In this document: positions 31,450 through 39,081 of the stretch, one piece after another
Numbering within the stretch: the stretch's first letter is position 1
How the letters are laid out: the number at the start of each line of letters is the position of its first letter
Assembly (NCBI GenBank): GCA_944367415.1
Contig: CALVWN010000031.1
Location: 1-50,993, forward strand
Origin: an uncultured Clostridia bacterium
GTDB lineage: Bacteria > Bacillota > Clostridia > Christensenellales > Borkfalkiaceae
Length of the DNA: 50,993 nt
Direction: 5' to 3'
Program-made: the position numbers and the translations under genes
The notes under the pieces: model-generated
What the model saw: only the letters and a program-made list of their open reading frames with translations
Told to the model about the DNA's origin: nothing
Database searches by the model: none

Positions 31450-32447
31450 AAATTCTTTCCACGGCTCCGCACATCAAGACACGGCGCACCACAAGGAGCA
31501 TCATGCTCGACGTGCTCATCGCGCTGCTCCCCGCATCAATCGCGGGCATCGTCTATTTCGGCTGGCAGGCGGCAGTCATCATCGTCATCTCCCTCGCCGC
31601 CGCCGTACTCACCGAATTTGTCTGGTATCTGATCGAACATAAAGTCTGGCGCGACGCCAGAGAGACCGTGCGCGCGTGGGCTGCGCAGTTCGACTGCACC
31701 TCCCTCGTCACGGGGCTTTTGCTCGCCCTCTGTTTGCCGGCACACATCGACGGATGGTATATGCCGCTGCTCGGCAGCATCTTTGCCGTCGGCGTCGTCA
31801 AGATGCTCTTCGGCGGCACGGGCAAAAACATCGTCAATCCTGCGATCGCGGGGCGCATCTTCCTGTTCATCTCCTTTACGGCGATGACCGTCTACCCCGC
31901 CGCCAACTTCGGCCCGCTCGGGGAGGTCTCCCTCGATCGGCTTCAGACGGGCGCGACCACGCTCACGAGCGGACTGCAGGGAGGCGAGATGCTCTCGAAC
32001 CTCGATCTCTTCCTCGGAACGGGCGTGGCGGGCTGCATCGGAGAGACGTGCAAACTCGCCCTCCTCGTCGGATTTGTCTATCTTTGCGTGCGCGGCGTCG
32101 TCAAGTGGTATCTGCCCCTTCTCTATATTGCCGTGACGGGGCTGTTCGCCGTGGCGCTCGAAGGGTTTGACTTCACCTGGTTCCTGCCCTCCGTCCTTTC
32201 GGGCGGGCTCATCCTCGGCGCCTGCTTCATGGCGACCGACTATGTGACCACACCGAAATCCAAACTCGGCAACATCATCTACTTCGTGGCGCTCGGGCTT
32301 CTGACGGCAGGGCTGAGAAAGACGACGGGCATCGAGGTCGTCTCCTTCTGTATTCTGCTCATGAACTTCACCGTGTTCCTCATCGACCTTGCCATCAAGC
32401 CCCGCCCCTTCGGGTATGTCCGCAGCAAGAAGGAGGCGAAAAAATGA
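31446..32447 (+). CDS. rnfD: Rnf complex subunit RnfD (flavin-binding membrane protein)
   Basis: 333 residues, about eight membrane segments. Conserved GTGKNIVNPAIAGRIFL and the flavinylation motif TGAT at residues 168-171 (in LDRLQTGATTLTSG), where ApbE attaches FMN to a Thr. SVLSGGLILGACFMATDYVTTP near the C-terminus is also family-typical. RnfD carries electrons within the membrane part and takes part in ion pumping. It overlaps rnfC and rnfG by 4 nt each. Its intact flavin site contrasts with the altered RnfG. Confidence 0.96.
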   Translation: MKILSTAPHIKTRRTTRSIMLDVLIALLPASIAGIVYFGWQAAVIIVISLAAAVLTEFVWYLIEHKVWRDARETVRAWAAQFDCTSLVTGLLLALCLPAHIDGWYMPLLGSIFAVGVVKMLFGGTGKNIVNPAIAGRIFLFISFTAMTVYPAANFGPLGEVSLDRLQTGATTLTSGLQGGEMLSNLDLFLGTGVAGCIGETCKLALLVGFVYLCVRGVVKWYLPLLYIAVTGLFAVALEGFDFTWFLPSVLSGGLILGACFMATDYVTTPKSKLGNIIYFVALGLLTAGLRKTTGIEVVSFCILLMNFTVFLIDLAIKPRPFGYVRSKKEAKK

Positions 32448-34990
32448 CAGTCAAACAATTCTTTAAGAGCAACGCCTTCAGGAGCCTTGCCGTGCTCATT
32501 GCGATCGTGCTGGTCGCGGGCGCTCTGCTCGCCATCTTCAACGACATTTTATATATCTCCGACGAGGAGCGGCTCAACCGCACCCTCTCCAAGATCTACG
32601 GCGAAAACGTGACCGCCGAGGAAGTCACCCTCGACGAGGATGCAAAAACCACCCCCTACGGCACCGTGAACTTCGTCTATCACATTCAGGAGGACGGCAA
32701 CTACCTCTTCCAGACGACGGGCACGGGCGGCTACCAGGGCGGCACGGTCACCGTCTGGACGGTCGTCGCCGTCACGGGCACGCGGGAAGCGGGCGATCTT
32801 GCGATCACGGGCATCGACAAAGTGGTGTATGAGTCCAACACCAGCCAGACGCTGATGGCGAACCTCACCGATTCCTTCTATGCCTTCTATACGGAGCACG
32901 ACGACCTCGTCGCCGACGGCGAATATTTCACTTCCGTCAAGGGCGGAACGGACGACCTCAACAACGTCGTCGCAAACGCGACGATGTCCTCGGGTGCCGT
33001 CACCAACGCGGTCAACGCCGCGCTCTACTGCTGCCGCACGCAGTTCGTTTCCCAGTCCGGGCAGCCCGAGCCGCCCTCCGACGAAGTGCTCGAGGAGATC
33101 TTCGGCGAGCGCGTTGCGCTCACCTCCGTTGCCGTCACCGACGCGCAGACCCCTTACGGCACCGTCGATGAAGTCTGGCTTACGTCCGGGAAAAGCGCCT
33201 ATCTCTTCAAGACGACGGGCACGGGCGGCTTCCAGGGCGGCAGCGTCACCCTCTGGACGGCGGTCACCTTTGAAGGCACGGGCAGCGAGATGAAGCTCAC
33301 GGGCATTGAGAAGGTCGTCTATCTCTCCAACATCAGCCAGTCCTGGATGAACAAGATCCCCGACTCCTACTATGACAATTTTGCCGACAAAGACGACCTC
33401 GTCGCAGCGGGCGGCTACTTCACCGCAAACCCCGACGGCTCGGGCGATCTCAACAATGTCCAGACGGGCGTGAGCCTTGCGTCCAATGCGTCCTGCAATG
33501 CGGTCAACGCGGCGCTCTGCTATTTCCGCACCGTCCTGCTCGGAGAGGAAAGCGGCGAAGAGCCGGCTCCCCTCGATCCCGTCGAAGAATTCTACGGCGA
33601 AAGAGTAAATTACACGCAGCTGACCATTGACGAGCTGTACACTTCCAACGAGTACGGCGCCGTCGACGCGGTCTACTATGTCGCGGAGAAGAACGAAGTG
33701 CTCATCCTCTCCACGGGCACGGGCGGATTCCAAGGCGGAACGGTCACCCTCTGGACGTCGCTCACCGTCACGGGTTCTTTGGAGGACGGGCTCACCCTCA
33801 CGGGCATCGGCAAAGTCGTCTACGACTCCGATGTAGATCAGTCCTGGATGAACAAGATCCCCGACTCCTTCTTTGCAAACTTTGCCGACAAGGACGATCT
33901 CGTCGCGGCGGGCGGCTACTTCACCGCAAACCCCGACGGCTCGGGCGATCTCAACAATGTTGAGACGGGCGTGAGCAAGGCGTCGAACGCCGCCTGCAAT
34001 GCGGTCAACGCGGCACTCTGCTATTTCCGCCTGCGACTCACCGACCCCGTGGAGCGCTTCTACGGCGAAGAAGTCGACTATACGCAGTTGACCCTCGGCG
34101 CGTCCTGCACCACAAACGAATACGGCACCGTCGATGCGATCTATTATGTCGCGGAGAAGAACGAAGTGCTCATCCTTGCCACGGGCACGGGCGGATTCCG
34201 GAACGGCACCGTCACTCTTTGGACGTCGCTCACCGCGACCGGTTCTTTGGAAGGCGGGCTCACCCTCACGGGCATCGGCAAAGTCGTCTATGACTCCAAT
34301 ATCGATCAGTCCTGGATGAATAAGATCCCCGACTCCTTCTATGATAACTTTGCCGACAAGGACGACCTCGTCGCAGCGGGCGAATATTTCACCGCAAACC
34401 CCGATACGGGCAATCTCAATAATCTTGAGACGGGCGTGAGCCTTGCGTCGAACGCCGCCTGCAATGCGGTCAACGCGGCACTCTGCTGCTTCCGTATGTG
34501 GCTCACCGACCCGGTCGACCGCTTCTACGGCGAGCAGGTCGACAGCACGCAGCTGACGCTCGACGCAGCCGCGCTCGGCAATGAATACGGCACCGTCGAA
34601 GCGGTCTACTACATTGCGGAAAAGAACGAGCTCCTCGTCCTCTCCACGGGCACGGGCGGATTCCGGAACGGCACCGTCACCCTTTGGACGTCGCTCACCG
34701 TCACGGGTTCTTTGGAGGACGGGCTCACGCTCACGGGCATCGGAAAAGTTGTCTTTGCAAGCGAAACGTCGCAGTCCTGGATGGACAAGATCCCCGATTC
34801 CTACTATGACAATTTTGCCGACAAGGACGACCTCGTCGCGGCGGGCGGCTACTTCACCGCAAACCCCGACGGCACGGGCGATCTCAACAATGTCCAGACG
34901 GGCGTGAGCAAGGCGTCGAACGCCGCCTGCAACGCGGTCAACGCGGCGCTCTGTTATTTCAGAGAAGTTCTTACGGGAGGTAACGCATGA
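32444..34990 (+). CDS. rnfG: Highly expanded RnfG-like protein, five FMN_bind-like repeats (848 aa)
   Basis: In the rnfG position, overlapping rnfD and rnfE by 4 nt, but 848 residues against about 200 for normal RnfG. One N-terminal membrane segment (about 12-34) is followed by five repeats, roughly 40-200, 212-363, 377-530, 533-685 and 688-841, each with TGTGGxxxGTVTLWT, TGIxKVVYxS, SQSWMNKIPDSxY, KDDLVAAGGYFTA and CNAVNAAL. This is the FMN_bind fold order. The flavinylation motif of RnfG (SGATxT) is replaced by TGVSLAS or TGVSKAS in repeats 2-5 (341, 508, 663, 819) and by ANATMSS in repeat 1 (177). A pair of cysteines eight residues apart occurs in repeats 2, 3, 4 and 5. It should sit outside the membrane. 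Whether it binds FMN, and how, is unknown. Confidence 0.85.
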   Translation: MTVKQFFKSNAFRSLAVLIAIVLVAGALLAIFNDILYISDEERLNRTLSKIYGENVTAEEVTLDEDAKTTPYGTVNFVYHIQEDGNYLFQTTGTGGYQGGTVTVWTVVAVTGTREAGDLAITGIDKVVYESNTSQTLMANLTDSFYAFYTEHDDLVADGEYFTSVKGGTDDLNNVVANATMSSGAVTNAVNAALYCCRTQFVSQSGQPEPPSDEVLEEIFGERVALTSVAVTDAQTPYGTVDEVWLTSGKSAYLFKTTGTGGFQGGSVTLWTAVTFEGTGSEMKLTGIEKVVYLSNISQSWMNKIPDSYYDNFADKDDLVAAGGYFTANPDGSGDLNNVQTGVSLASNASCNAVNAALCYFRTVLLGEESGEEPAPLDPVEEFYGERVNYTQLTIDELYTSNEYGAVDAVYYVAEKNEVLILSTGTGGFQGGTVTLWTSLTVTGSLEDGLTLTGIGKVVYDSDVDQSWMNKIPDSFFANFADKDDLVAAGGYFTANPDGSGDLNNVETGVSKASNAACNAVNAALCYFRLRLTDPVERFYGEEVDYTQLTLGASCTTNEYGTVDAIYYVAEKNEVLILATGTGGFRNGTVTLWTSLTATGSLEGGLTLTGIGKVVYDSNIDQSWMNKIPDSFYDNFADKDDLVAAGEYFTANPDTGNLNNLETGVSLASNAACNAVNAALCCFRMWLTDPVDRFYGEQVDSTQLTLDAAALGNEYGTVEAVYYIAEKNELLVLSTGTGGFRNGTVTLWTSLTVTGSLEDGLTLTGIGKVVFASETSQSWMDKIPDSYYDNFADKDDLVAAGGYFTANPDGTGDLNNVQTGVSKASNAACNAVNAALCYFREVLTGGNA
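33572..34966 (+). repeat. Three near-identical tandem coding repeats (RnfG repeats 3-5)
   Basis: Units starting near 33572, 34040 and 34505 (about 465 bp each) are very similar at DNA level, including silent positions (for example the segments for FADKDDLVAAG and GYFTANPD). This points to recent tandem duplication or gene conversion; repeats 1 and 2 are more diverged. Confidence 0.85.
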
Positions 34991-35667
34991 ACGCCAAAAA
35001 ATACGGCAAGATCGCCTATGACGGTCTGATCACCAACAACGCGACCTTCAAGCTCGTTCTCGGCACCTGTGCGACGCTCGGAATGTCCACCTCTGCCGTC
35101 AACAGCTTCGGCATGGGGCTTTCCGTCACCGTCGTGCTGCTTCTGAGCAACGTGCTCATCTCTCTTCTGCGCAAGGTCATCCCCAACACGGTGCGCATCC
35201 CCGCCTTCATCGTCATCATCGCGACGATGGTCACGCTGCTGCGCATGGTGCTGGAAAAGTACATCCCCGACCTCTACGACTCGATGGGCGTGTTTTTGCC
35301 GCTCATCGTCGTCAACTGCGTCATTTTGGGACGCGCGGAAGCGTTTGCGAGCAAAAACCCCGTGCTCGACAGCGCCATCGACGGCGTGGCGACAGGACTG
35401 GGGCTGACGTTTGCGCTGACGCTCATCGGCATCATCCGTGAGTTCCTCGGAAACGGCAGCTTCTTCGGCATCCATGTGATGGACTTCAAGATCGGGTTCT
35501 TCACCAATTCGGCGGGCGCGTTCTTTGTGTACGGCATCTGCATCGCCCTCTTTGTGCTCATCACCAATCAGGCAGAAAAAGCGCGCCGCGCAAAGCAGGC
35601 ACGGATGCTGCGGATGCCCTCCGGACAGGAGCCTCTCCCCGCGCCCGACGCTGAGGAGGTGAAATAA
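34987..35667 (+). CDS. rnfE: Rnf complex subunit RnfE
   Basis: 226 residues with about six membrane segments. GLITNNATFKLVLGTCATLGMSTSA at the N-terminus and the central LIVVNCVILGRAEAFASKN (Cys in the membrane) and GIIREFLGNGSFFG are conserved in RnfE/NqrD. It forms the membrane core with RnfA, holding a 2Fe-2S cluster between paired cysteines. An extra basic and acidic C-terminal tail (about 195-226) is present. It overlaps rnfG by 4 nt and rnfA by 1 nt. Confidence 0.95.
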   Translation: MNAKKYGKIAYDGLITNNATFKLVLGTCATLGMSTSAVNSFGMGLSVTVVLLLSNVLISLLRKVIPNTVRIPAFIVIIATMVTLLRMVLEKYIPDLYDSMGVFLPLIVVNCVILGRAEAFASKNPVLDSAIDGVATGLGLTFALTLIGIIREFLGNGSFFGIHVMDFKIGFFTNSAGAFFVYGICIALFVLITNQAEKARRAKQARMLRMPSGQEPLPAPDAEEVK

Positions 35668-36281
35668 TGGCAGCGACCATCCTTCTCATCATCATCTCCG
35701 CCGTCTTTTCGCAGAACTTCATCCTCGTGAAGTTCCTCGGCATCTGCCCCTTCCTCGGCGTCTCCAAGAAGGTGAACAGCGCCGTCTCGATGGGCATTGC
35801 GGTCACCCTCGTCATGGTGCTCGCAACGCTCGTGACGTGGCCGCTCTACTTCTACATCATGGTGCCGCTCAACATCGAGTACCTCGAGATCATCTTCTTC
35901 ATCTTCGTCATCGCGGCGCTCGTGCAGATGCTGGAGAAGATCATTGAAAAGCTCTCCCCCGCCCTCTACCGCTCGATGGGCATCTATCTCCCCCTCATCA
36001 CGACCAACTGCGCGATTCTGGGCGTTGCGGAACTTCTCCTTGTCAACGACCTCTCGGGCGTCGTGACGGGGATCGAAGCGGGCATCTCCATGAATCTCGG
36101 CTTCGCCCTCTTATATGCGCTGTTCGCGGGCATCGGATTTACCCTTGCGATGGTGCTGATGGGCGGCGTGCGCGAAAAGATGGAAAAACTTCCCGTCGCA
36201 AAGTGCATGAAGGGATTCCCCATCACGATGGTCGCGGCGGCGTTCATGGCAATGGCGTTCTACGTCTTTGCTCTGTTGTAA
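35667..36281 (+). CDS. rnfA: Rnf complex subunit RnfA
   Basis: 204 residues, about six membrane segments. AVFSQNFILVKFLGICPFLGVSKK and the central LPLITTNCAILGVAELLL (Cys) are diagnostic for RnfA/NqrE; GGVREKMEKL follows. Partner of RnfE in the membrane core. GGAGG lies just upstream in the end of rnfE. It is followed by AGGAGG and rnfB 10 bp later. Confidence 0.96.
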   Translation: MAATILLIIISAVFSQNFILVKFLGICPFLGVSKKVNSAVSMGIAVTLVMVLATLVTWPLYFYIMVPLNIEYLEIIFFIFVIAALVQMLEKIIEKLSPALYRSMGIYLPLITTNCAILGVAELLLVNDLSGVVTGIEAGISMNLGFALLYALFAGIGFTLAMVLMGGVREKMEKLPVAKCMKGFPITMVAAAFMAMAFYVFALL

Positions 36282-36291
36282 GGAGGCAGCT

Positions 36292-37110
36292 ATGCAAACT
36301 TGTATTCTCGCGCCCGTCAACTGGGCGCAGGTGGGCATCGTGCTCGGTATCTTCGTTGCGATCGCCCTCATCCTCACCGTCTGCATCCTGCTCGTCGCGA
36401 AATTCTGCAAGACGAACGCCGACGAGAAGGTGGAATCCATCCTCTCGCACCTTGCGGGCGCCAACTGCGGCGGCTGCGGCTGTACGGGATGCGCGGGCTT
36501 CGCCGAAAAACTCGCCAAGGGCGAGGCAAAGCTCACCGACTGTCATGTGACCGAGGCGAGCGAAAAGGCGGCGATCGCAGAGTACCTCGGCATCCCTTTT
36601 ACCGCATCCAAGCCGACGGTCAGCGTGTGCTGCTGTTCGGGCGGAACGCACGCAAAGGACGCCTTCGCGTACAGCGGCGCACATGACTGCGCCGAGGAAA
36701 ACAAGCTCGCGGGCGGGCACAAGGTCTGCAAGTACGGCTGCCTCGGCGACGGAAACTGCACGCGCGTGTGCCCCGAGAACGCCATCTCGCTGCCCGACGC
36801 GTGCGCGAACGTCAACCCCGACCGCTGCATTTCATGCGGAGCGTGCATCCTGACCTGTCCCAAGCAGCTCTTCATGCGCATTCCCGCCGATGCGAAAGTG
36901 TACATCGCCTGCTCGTCGCACGACAGAGGCAAAGCGGTGATGGACGCGTGTGAGTTCGGCTGCATCGCCTGCGGAAAGTGCGTGCGCACCTGCCCGCAGG
37001 GAGCGATCACGATGAAGGACAACCTGCCCTTCATCGACTATGACAAGTGCGTCAACTGCGGAAAATGTGCCGAGGCGTGCCCCCGCCACACCATCAAAGT
37101 GCGCTATTGA
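36292..37110 (+). CDS. rnfB: Rnf complex subunit RnfB (iron-sulfur protein)
   Basis: 272 residues from the ATG at 36292, 5 nt after AGGAGG. A single N-terminal membrane segment (about 10-38), then the 4Fe-4S motif GANCGGCGCTGCAGFAEKL, and several ferredoxin-type motifs: CKYGCLGDGNCTRVCP, CISCGACILTCP, CIACGKCVRTCP and CVNCGKCAEACP. RnfB receives electrons from ferredoxin and passes them to the complex. A strong bidirectional terminator follows, closing the operon. Confidence 0.96.
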   Translation: MQTCILAPVNWAQVGIVLGIFVAIALILTVCILLVAKFCKTNADEKVESILSHLAGANCGGCGCTGCAGFAEKLAKGEAKLTDCHVTEASEKAAIAEYLGIPFTASKPTVSVCCCSGGTHAKDAFAYSGAHDCAEENKLAGGHKVCKYGCLGDGNCTRVCPENAISLPDACANVNPDRCISCGACILTCPKQLFMRIPADAKVYIACSSHDRGKAVMDACEFGCIACGKCVRTCPQGAITMKDNLPFIDYDKCVNCGKCAEACPRHTIKVRY

Positions 37111-37116
37111 AAGAAC

Positions 37117-37148
37117 AAAAAAAGTGCTGCCCGACGGCAGCACTTTTT
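37117..37148. terminator. Bidirectional intrinsic terminator after rnfB
   Basis: AAAGTGCTGCC (37121-37131) pairs with GGCAGCACTTT (37136-37146) around CGAC, with A-runs before and T-runs after. It ends both the rnf operon and the convergent cydDC-like operon. Confidence 0.94.
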
Positions 37149-37397
37149 TTATTTGCGGAACAATCCCTTCTTTTCATACGGCTCCGACGTGACGGAGAGC
37201 ACGCGGTAGCCCGTCTTTTCGATGCCCGCGCGGATGACGTTCGCAAGGCTTTCGTCCTCCAGGAGGACGACCGTCTCTCCCTTGCGGTGGGAGGAAGTCA
37301 CCTTTTTGACCTCCGCGCTCCTGCGCACGACGTCGTTGACGTGTGTCTCGCACATTCCGCAGCGCATCCCGTCGATCCTGAATGTCAGTTTAACCAT
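37149..37397 (-). CDS. HMA (CopZ-like) heavy-metal-associated protein (82 aa)
   Basis: Ferredoxin-like HMA fold: VKLTFRIDGMRCGMCETHVNDVVR with the GMxCxxC metal-binding motif (C13, C16), then VLLEDESLANVIRAGIEKTGYRVLSV. Usual copper chaperone size plus a short basic tail. It overlaps the upstream ABC gene by 8 bp, so it is co-translated with a CydDC-type exporter; that link suggests handling of metals, haem or thiols, but the ligand cannot be read. It ends at the terminator shared with rnf. Confidence 0.88.
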   Translation of the reverse strand: MVKLTFRIDGMRCGMCETHVNDVVRRSAEVKKVTSSHRKGETVVLLEDESLANVIRAGIEKTGYRVLSVTSEPYEKKGLFRK

Positions 37398-39081
37398 TGG
37401 CGTGTTCCTCCGTCAGTCTGCCCTTCTCCGCATGGTAGATGCGGTCGGCGATCGCCATGGTCGACTCGCGATGCGAGACAAGAATGATGCTGCGCTTTTT
37501 CTTCTGTTCGGCGAGCGAGCGAAGGATGATGCCCTCGTTGATGGAGTCGACATTGCTCGTCGGCTCGTCGAGCAGGATGAGTTCGCTTCCCTTGAAGAAT
37601 GCCCGCGCAAGACCGATGCGCTGTTTCTCTCCGGCGGAGAGGTTGTCGCCCATCGCGCCGACGCGCGTTTCGTATCCCTCGGGCAGCGTCATGATGAAGT
37701 CATGCACGGACGCCATGCGACAGGCGGTCTCAAGCTCCTCCTGCGTCGCATCGGGCTTGGCGATGCGCAGATTGTCCGCTATGCTCTCGTCAAAGAGATA
37801 GGTGGATTGCGACACCATCGTCACATTGTCGAGCAGGTTGTCGGAATCCACATCGTCGACGTCGACGCCGTTATAGAGGATGGCGCCCTCCTTCTTCTCC
37901 CAGAAGCGGAGCAGGAGCTTCAGAAGCGTGGATTTCCCGCAGCCGCTCGCGCCGACGATACCGACGATCTCCCCCTTTTCCGCGTGCATGCACGCATCCT
38001 GCAGAACGGGCGCGTTCTCCTCATAGGAGAAGCCGACGTGCTCGACGTTCAGATGATCGTAGACGATCTTTTTGCCGTTTTTGACGGGCGTGACGGCGGG
38101 CTTTTCTTCGAGCAGATTGAGCACGCGGTCGCCGCTCGCAAAAGTCTGCGTGAGATTTCCGGGCAGTGCGGAGATGGCGAGCACCGGCCCGAAGCTGCCG
38201 AACACGGTCACGATCCCGACGATCATCGCGCCGATCGAGAGAAGGTCGTTGAGCACGAGCACGATGCCGACGGCGAGCGCCGCAATGGTGAAGATGGAGA
38301 CGAACATCTCCGTGAACGCGGAGGAACGCGCGATCTGGTGCTTGACCCCTTTGGTGACGTCGAGCAGCTCCTGCGAGCGGCGGTCGACCTCCCGTTCGCG
38401 TTCTTTGCCCGCGTTGTTGAGCACGATGTCCTTGACGCCCTTGATGCTGTCGAGGAAGTAGGCATTGAAGGAGGAGAACTGCGCGCGGTACTTCACGCCG
38501 CCCGCCTTCATGCGCGAGGAATAGACGGGCGGCAGGATGACGCCGATCGTCAGATATCCCAAAAGGGCGACGAGGGCGAGATACCATCCCACGACGAACC
38601 CGACGAACAAGAAGACGGCGAGCGAGACGATGACGGCAATGCAGACGGGCGAGATGGTATGCGCATAGAACACTTCAAGCGTCTCGATGTCCGACGTGAT
38701 CATGGCGATGATGCCGCCCTTCTTTTTGGTCTCCAGCTTTGCCGGGCAGAGCACGCGCAGCGCGCCGAAGATCTTGTCGCGCAGCACGGCGAGGAGCCGG
38801 AAGGCGATGTAGTGATTGCAATACTGTTCGACGTAGCGCAGAACGCCGCGCAGCGCCCCGAGCCCCACCGTAAGACCGATGATCAGCCCCCAGCTCATCG
38901 AGACCGCCTCGCCGAGCGCCTTTGCGATGCCGAACGCACCGAACACGGTGACGCCCATCGCGGCGACAAAGCCGACCGAGCCGCCGAGCACGGCGACGAG
39001 CATGACATAGGCAAGGCTCCCGACCAGCACGATGAGGCTTGCCATGATCTTCAGACCGCTTCTGCGAAGTTTTTCCTTCAT
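37390..39081 (-). CDS. CydC-like ABC exporter half (563 aa)
   Basis: N-terminal six-helix ABC exporter domain (about residues 10-310), then the ATPase: GASGCGKSTLLKLLLRF (Walker A), LSAGEKQRIGLARAF (signature) and LILLDEPTSNVDSINEG (Walker B), and VSHRESTMAIADRIYH (H-loop). It pairs with the upstream CydD-like half by a 4-nt overlap. CydDC exports cysteine and glutathione and supports cytochrome assembly in other bacteria; many Firmicutes carry such pairs with unknown cargo. No cydAB genes occur in the window, so the name is by similarity only. An HMA protein follows. Confidence 0.88.
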   Translation of the reverse strand: MKEKLRRSGLKIMASLIVLVGSLAYVMLVAVLGGSVGFVAAMGVTVFGAFGIAKALGEAVSMSWGLIIGLTVGLGALRGVLRYVEQYCNHYIAFRLLAVLRDKIFGALRVLCPAKLETKKKGGIIAMITSDIETLEVFYAHTISPVCIAVIVSLAVFLFVGFVVGWYLALVALLGYLTIGVILPPVYSSRMKAGGVKYRAQFSSFNAYFLDSIKGVKDIVLNNAGKEREREVDRRSQELLDVTKGVKHQIARSSAFTEMFVSIFTIAALAVGIVLVLNDLLSIGAMIVGIVTVFGSFGPVLAISALPGNLTQTFASGDRVLNLLEEKPAVTPVKNGKKIVYDHLNVEHVGFSYEENAPVLQDACMHAEKGEIVGIVGASGCGKSTLLKLLLRFWEKKEGAILYNGVDVDDVDSDNLLDNVTMVSQSTYLFDESIADNLRIAKPDATQEELETACRMASVHDFIMTLPEGYETRVGAMGDNLSAGEKQRIGLARAFFKGSELILLDEPTSNVDSINEGIILRSLAEQKKKRSIILVSHRESTMAIADRIYHAEKGRLTEEHANG

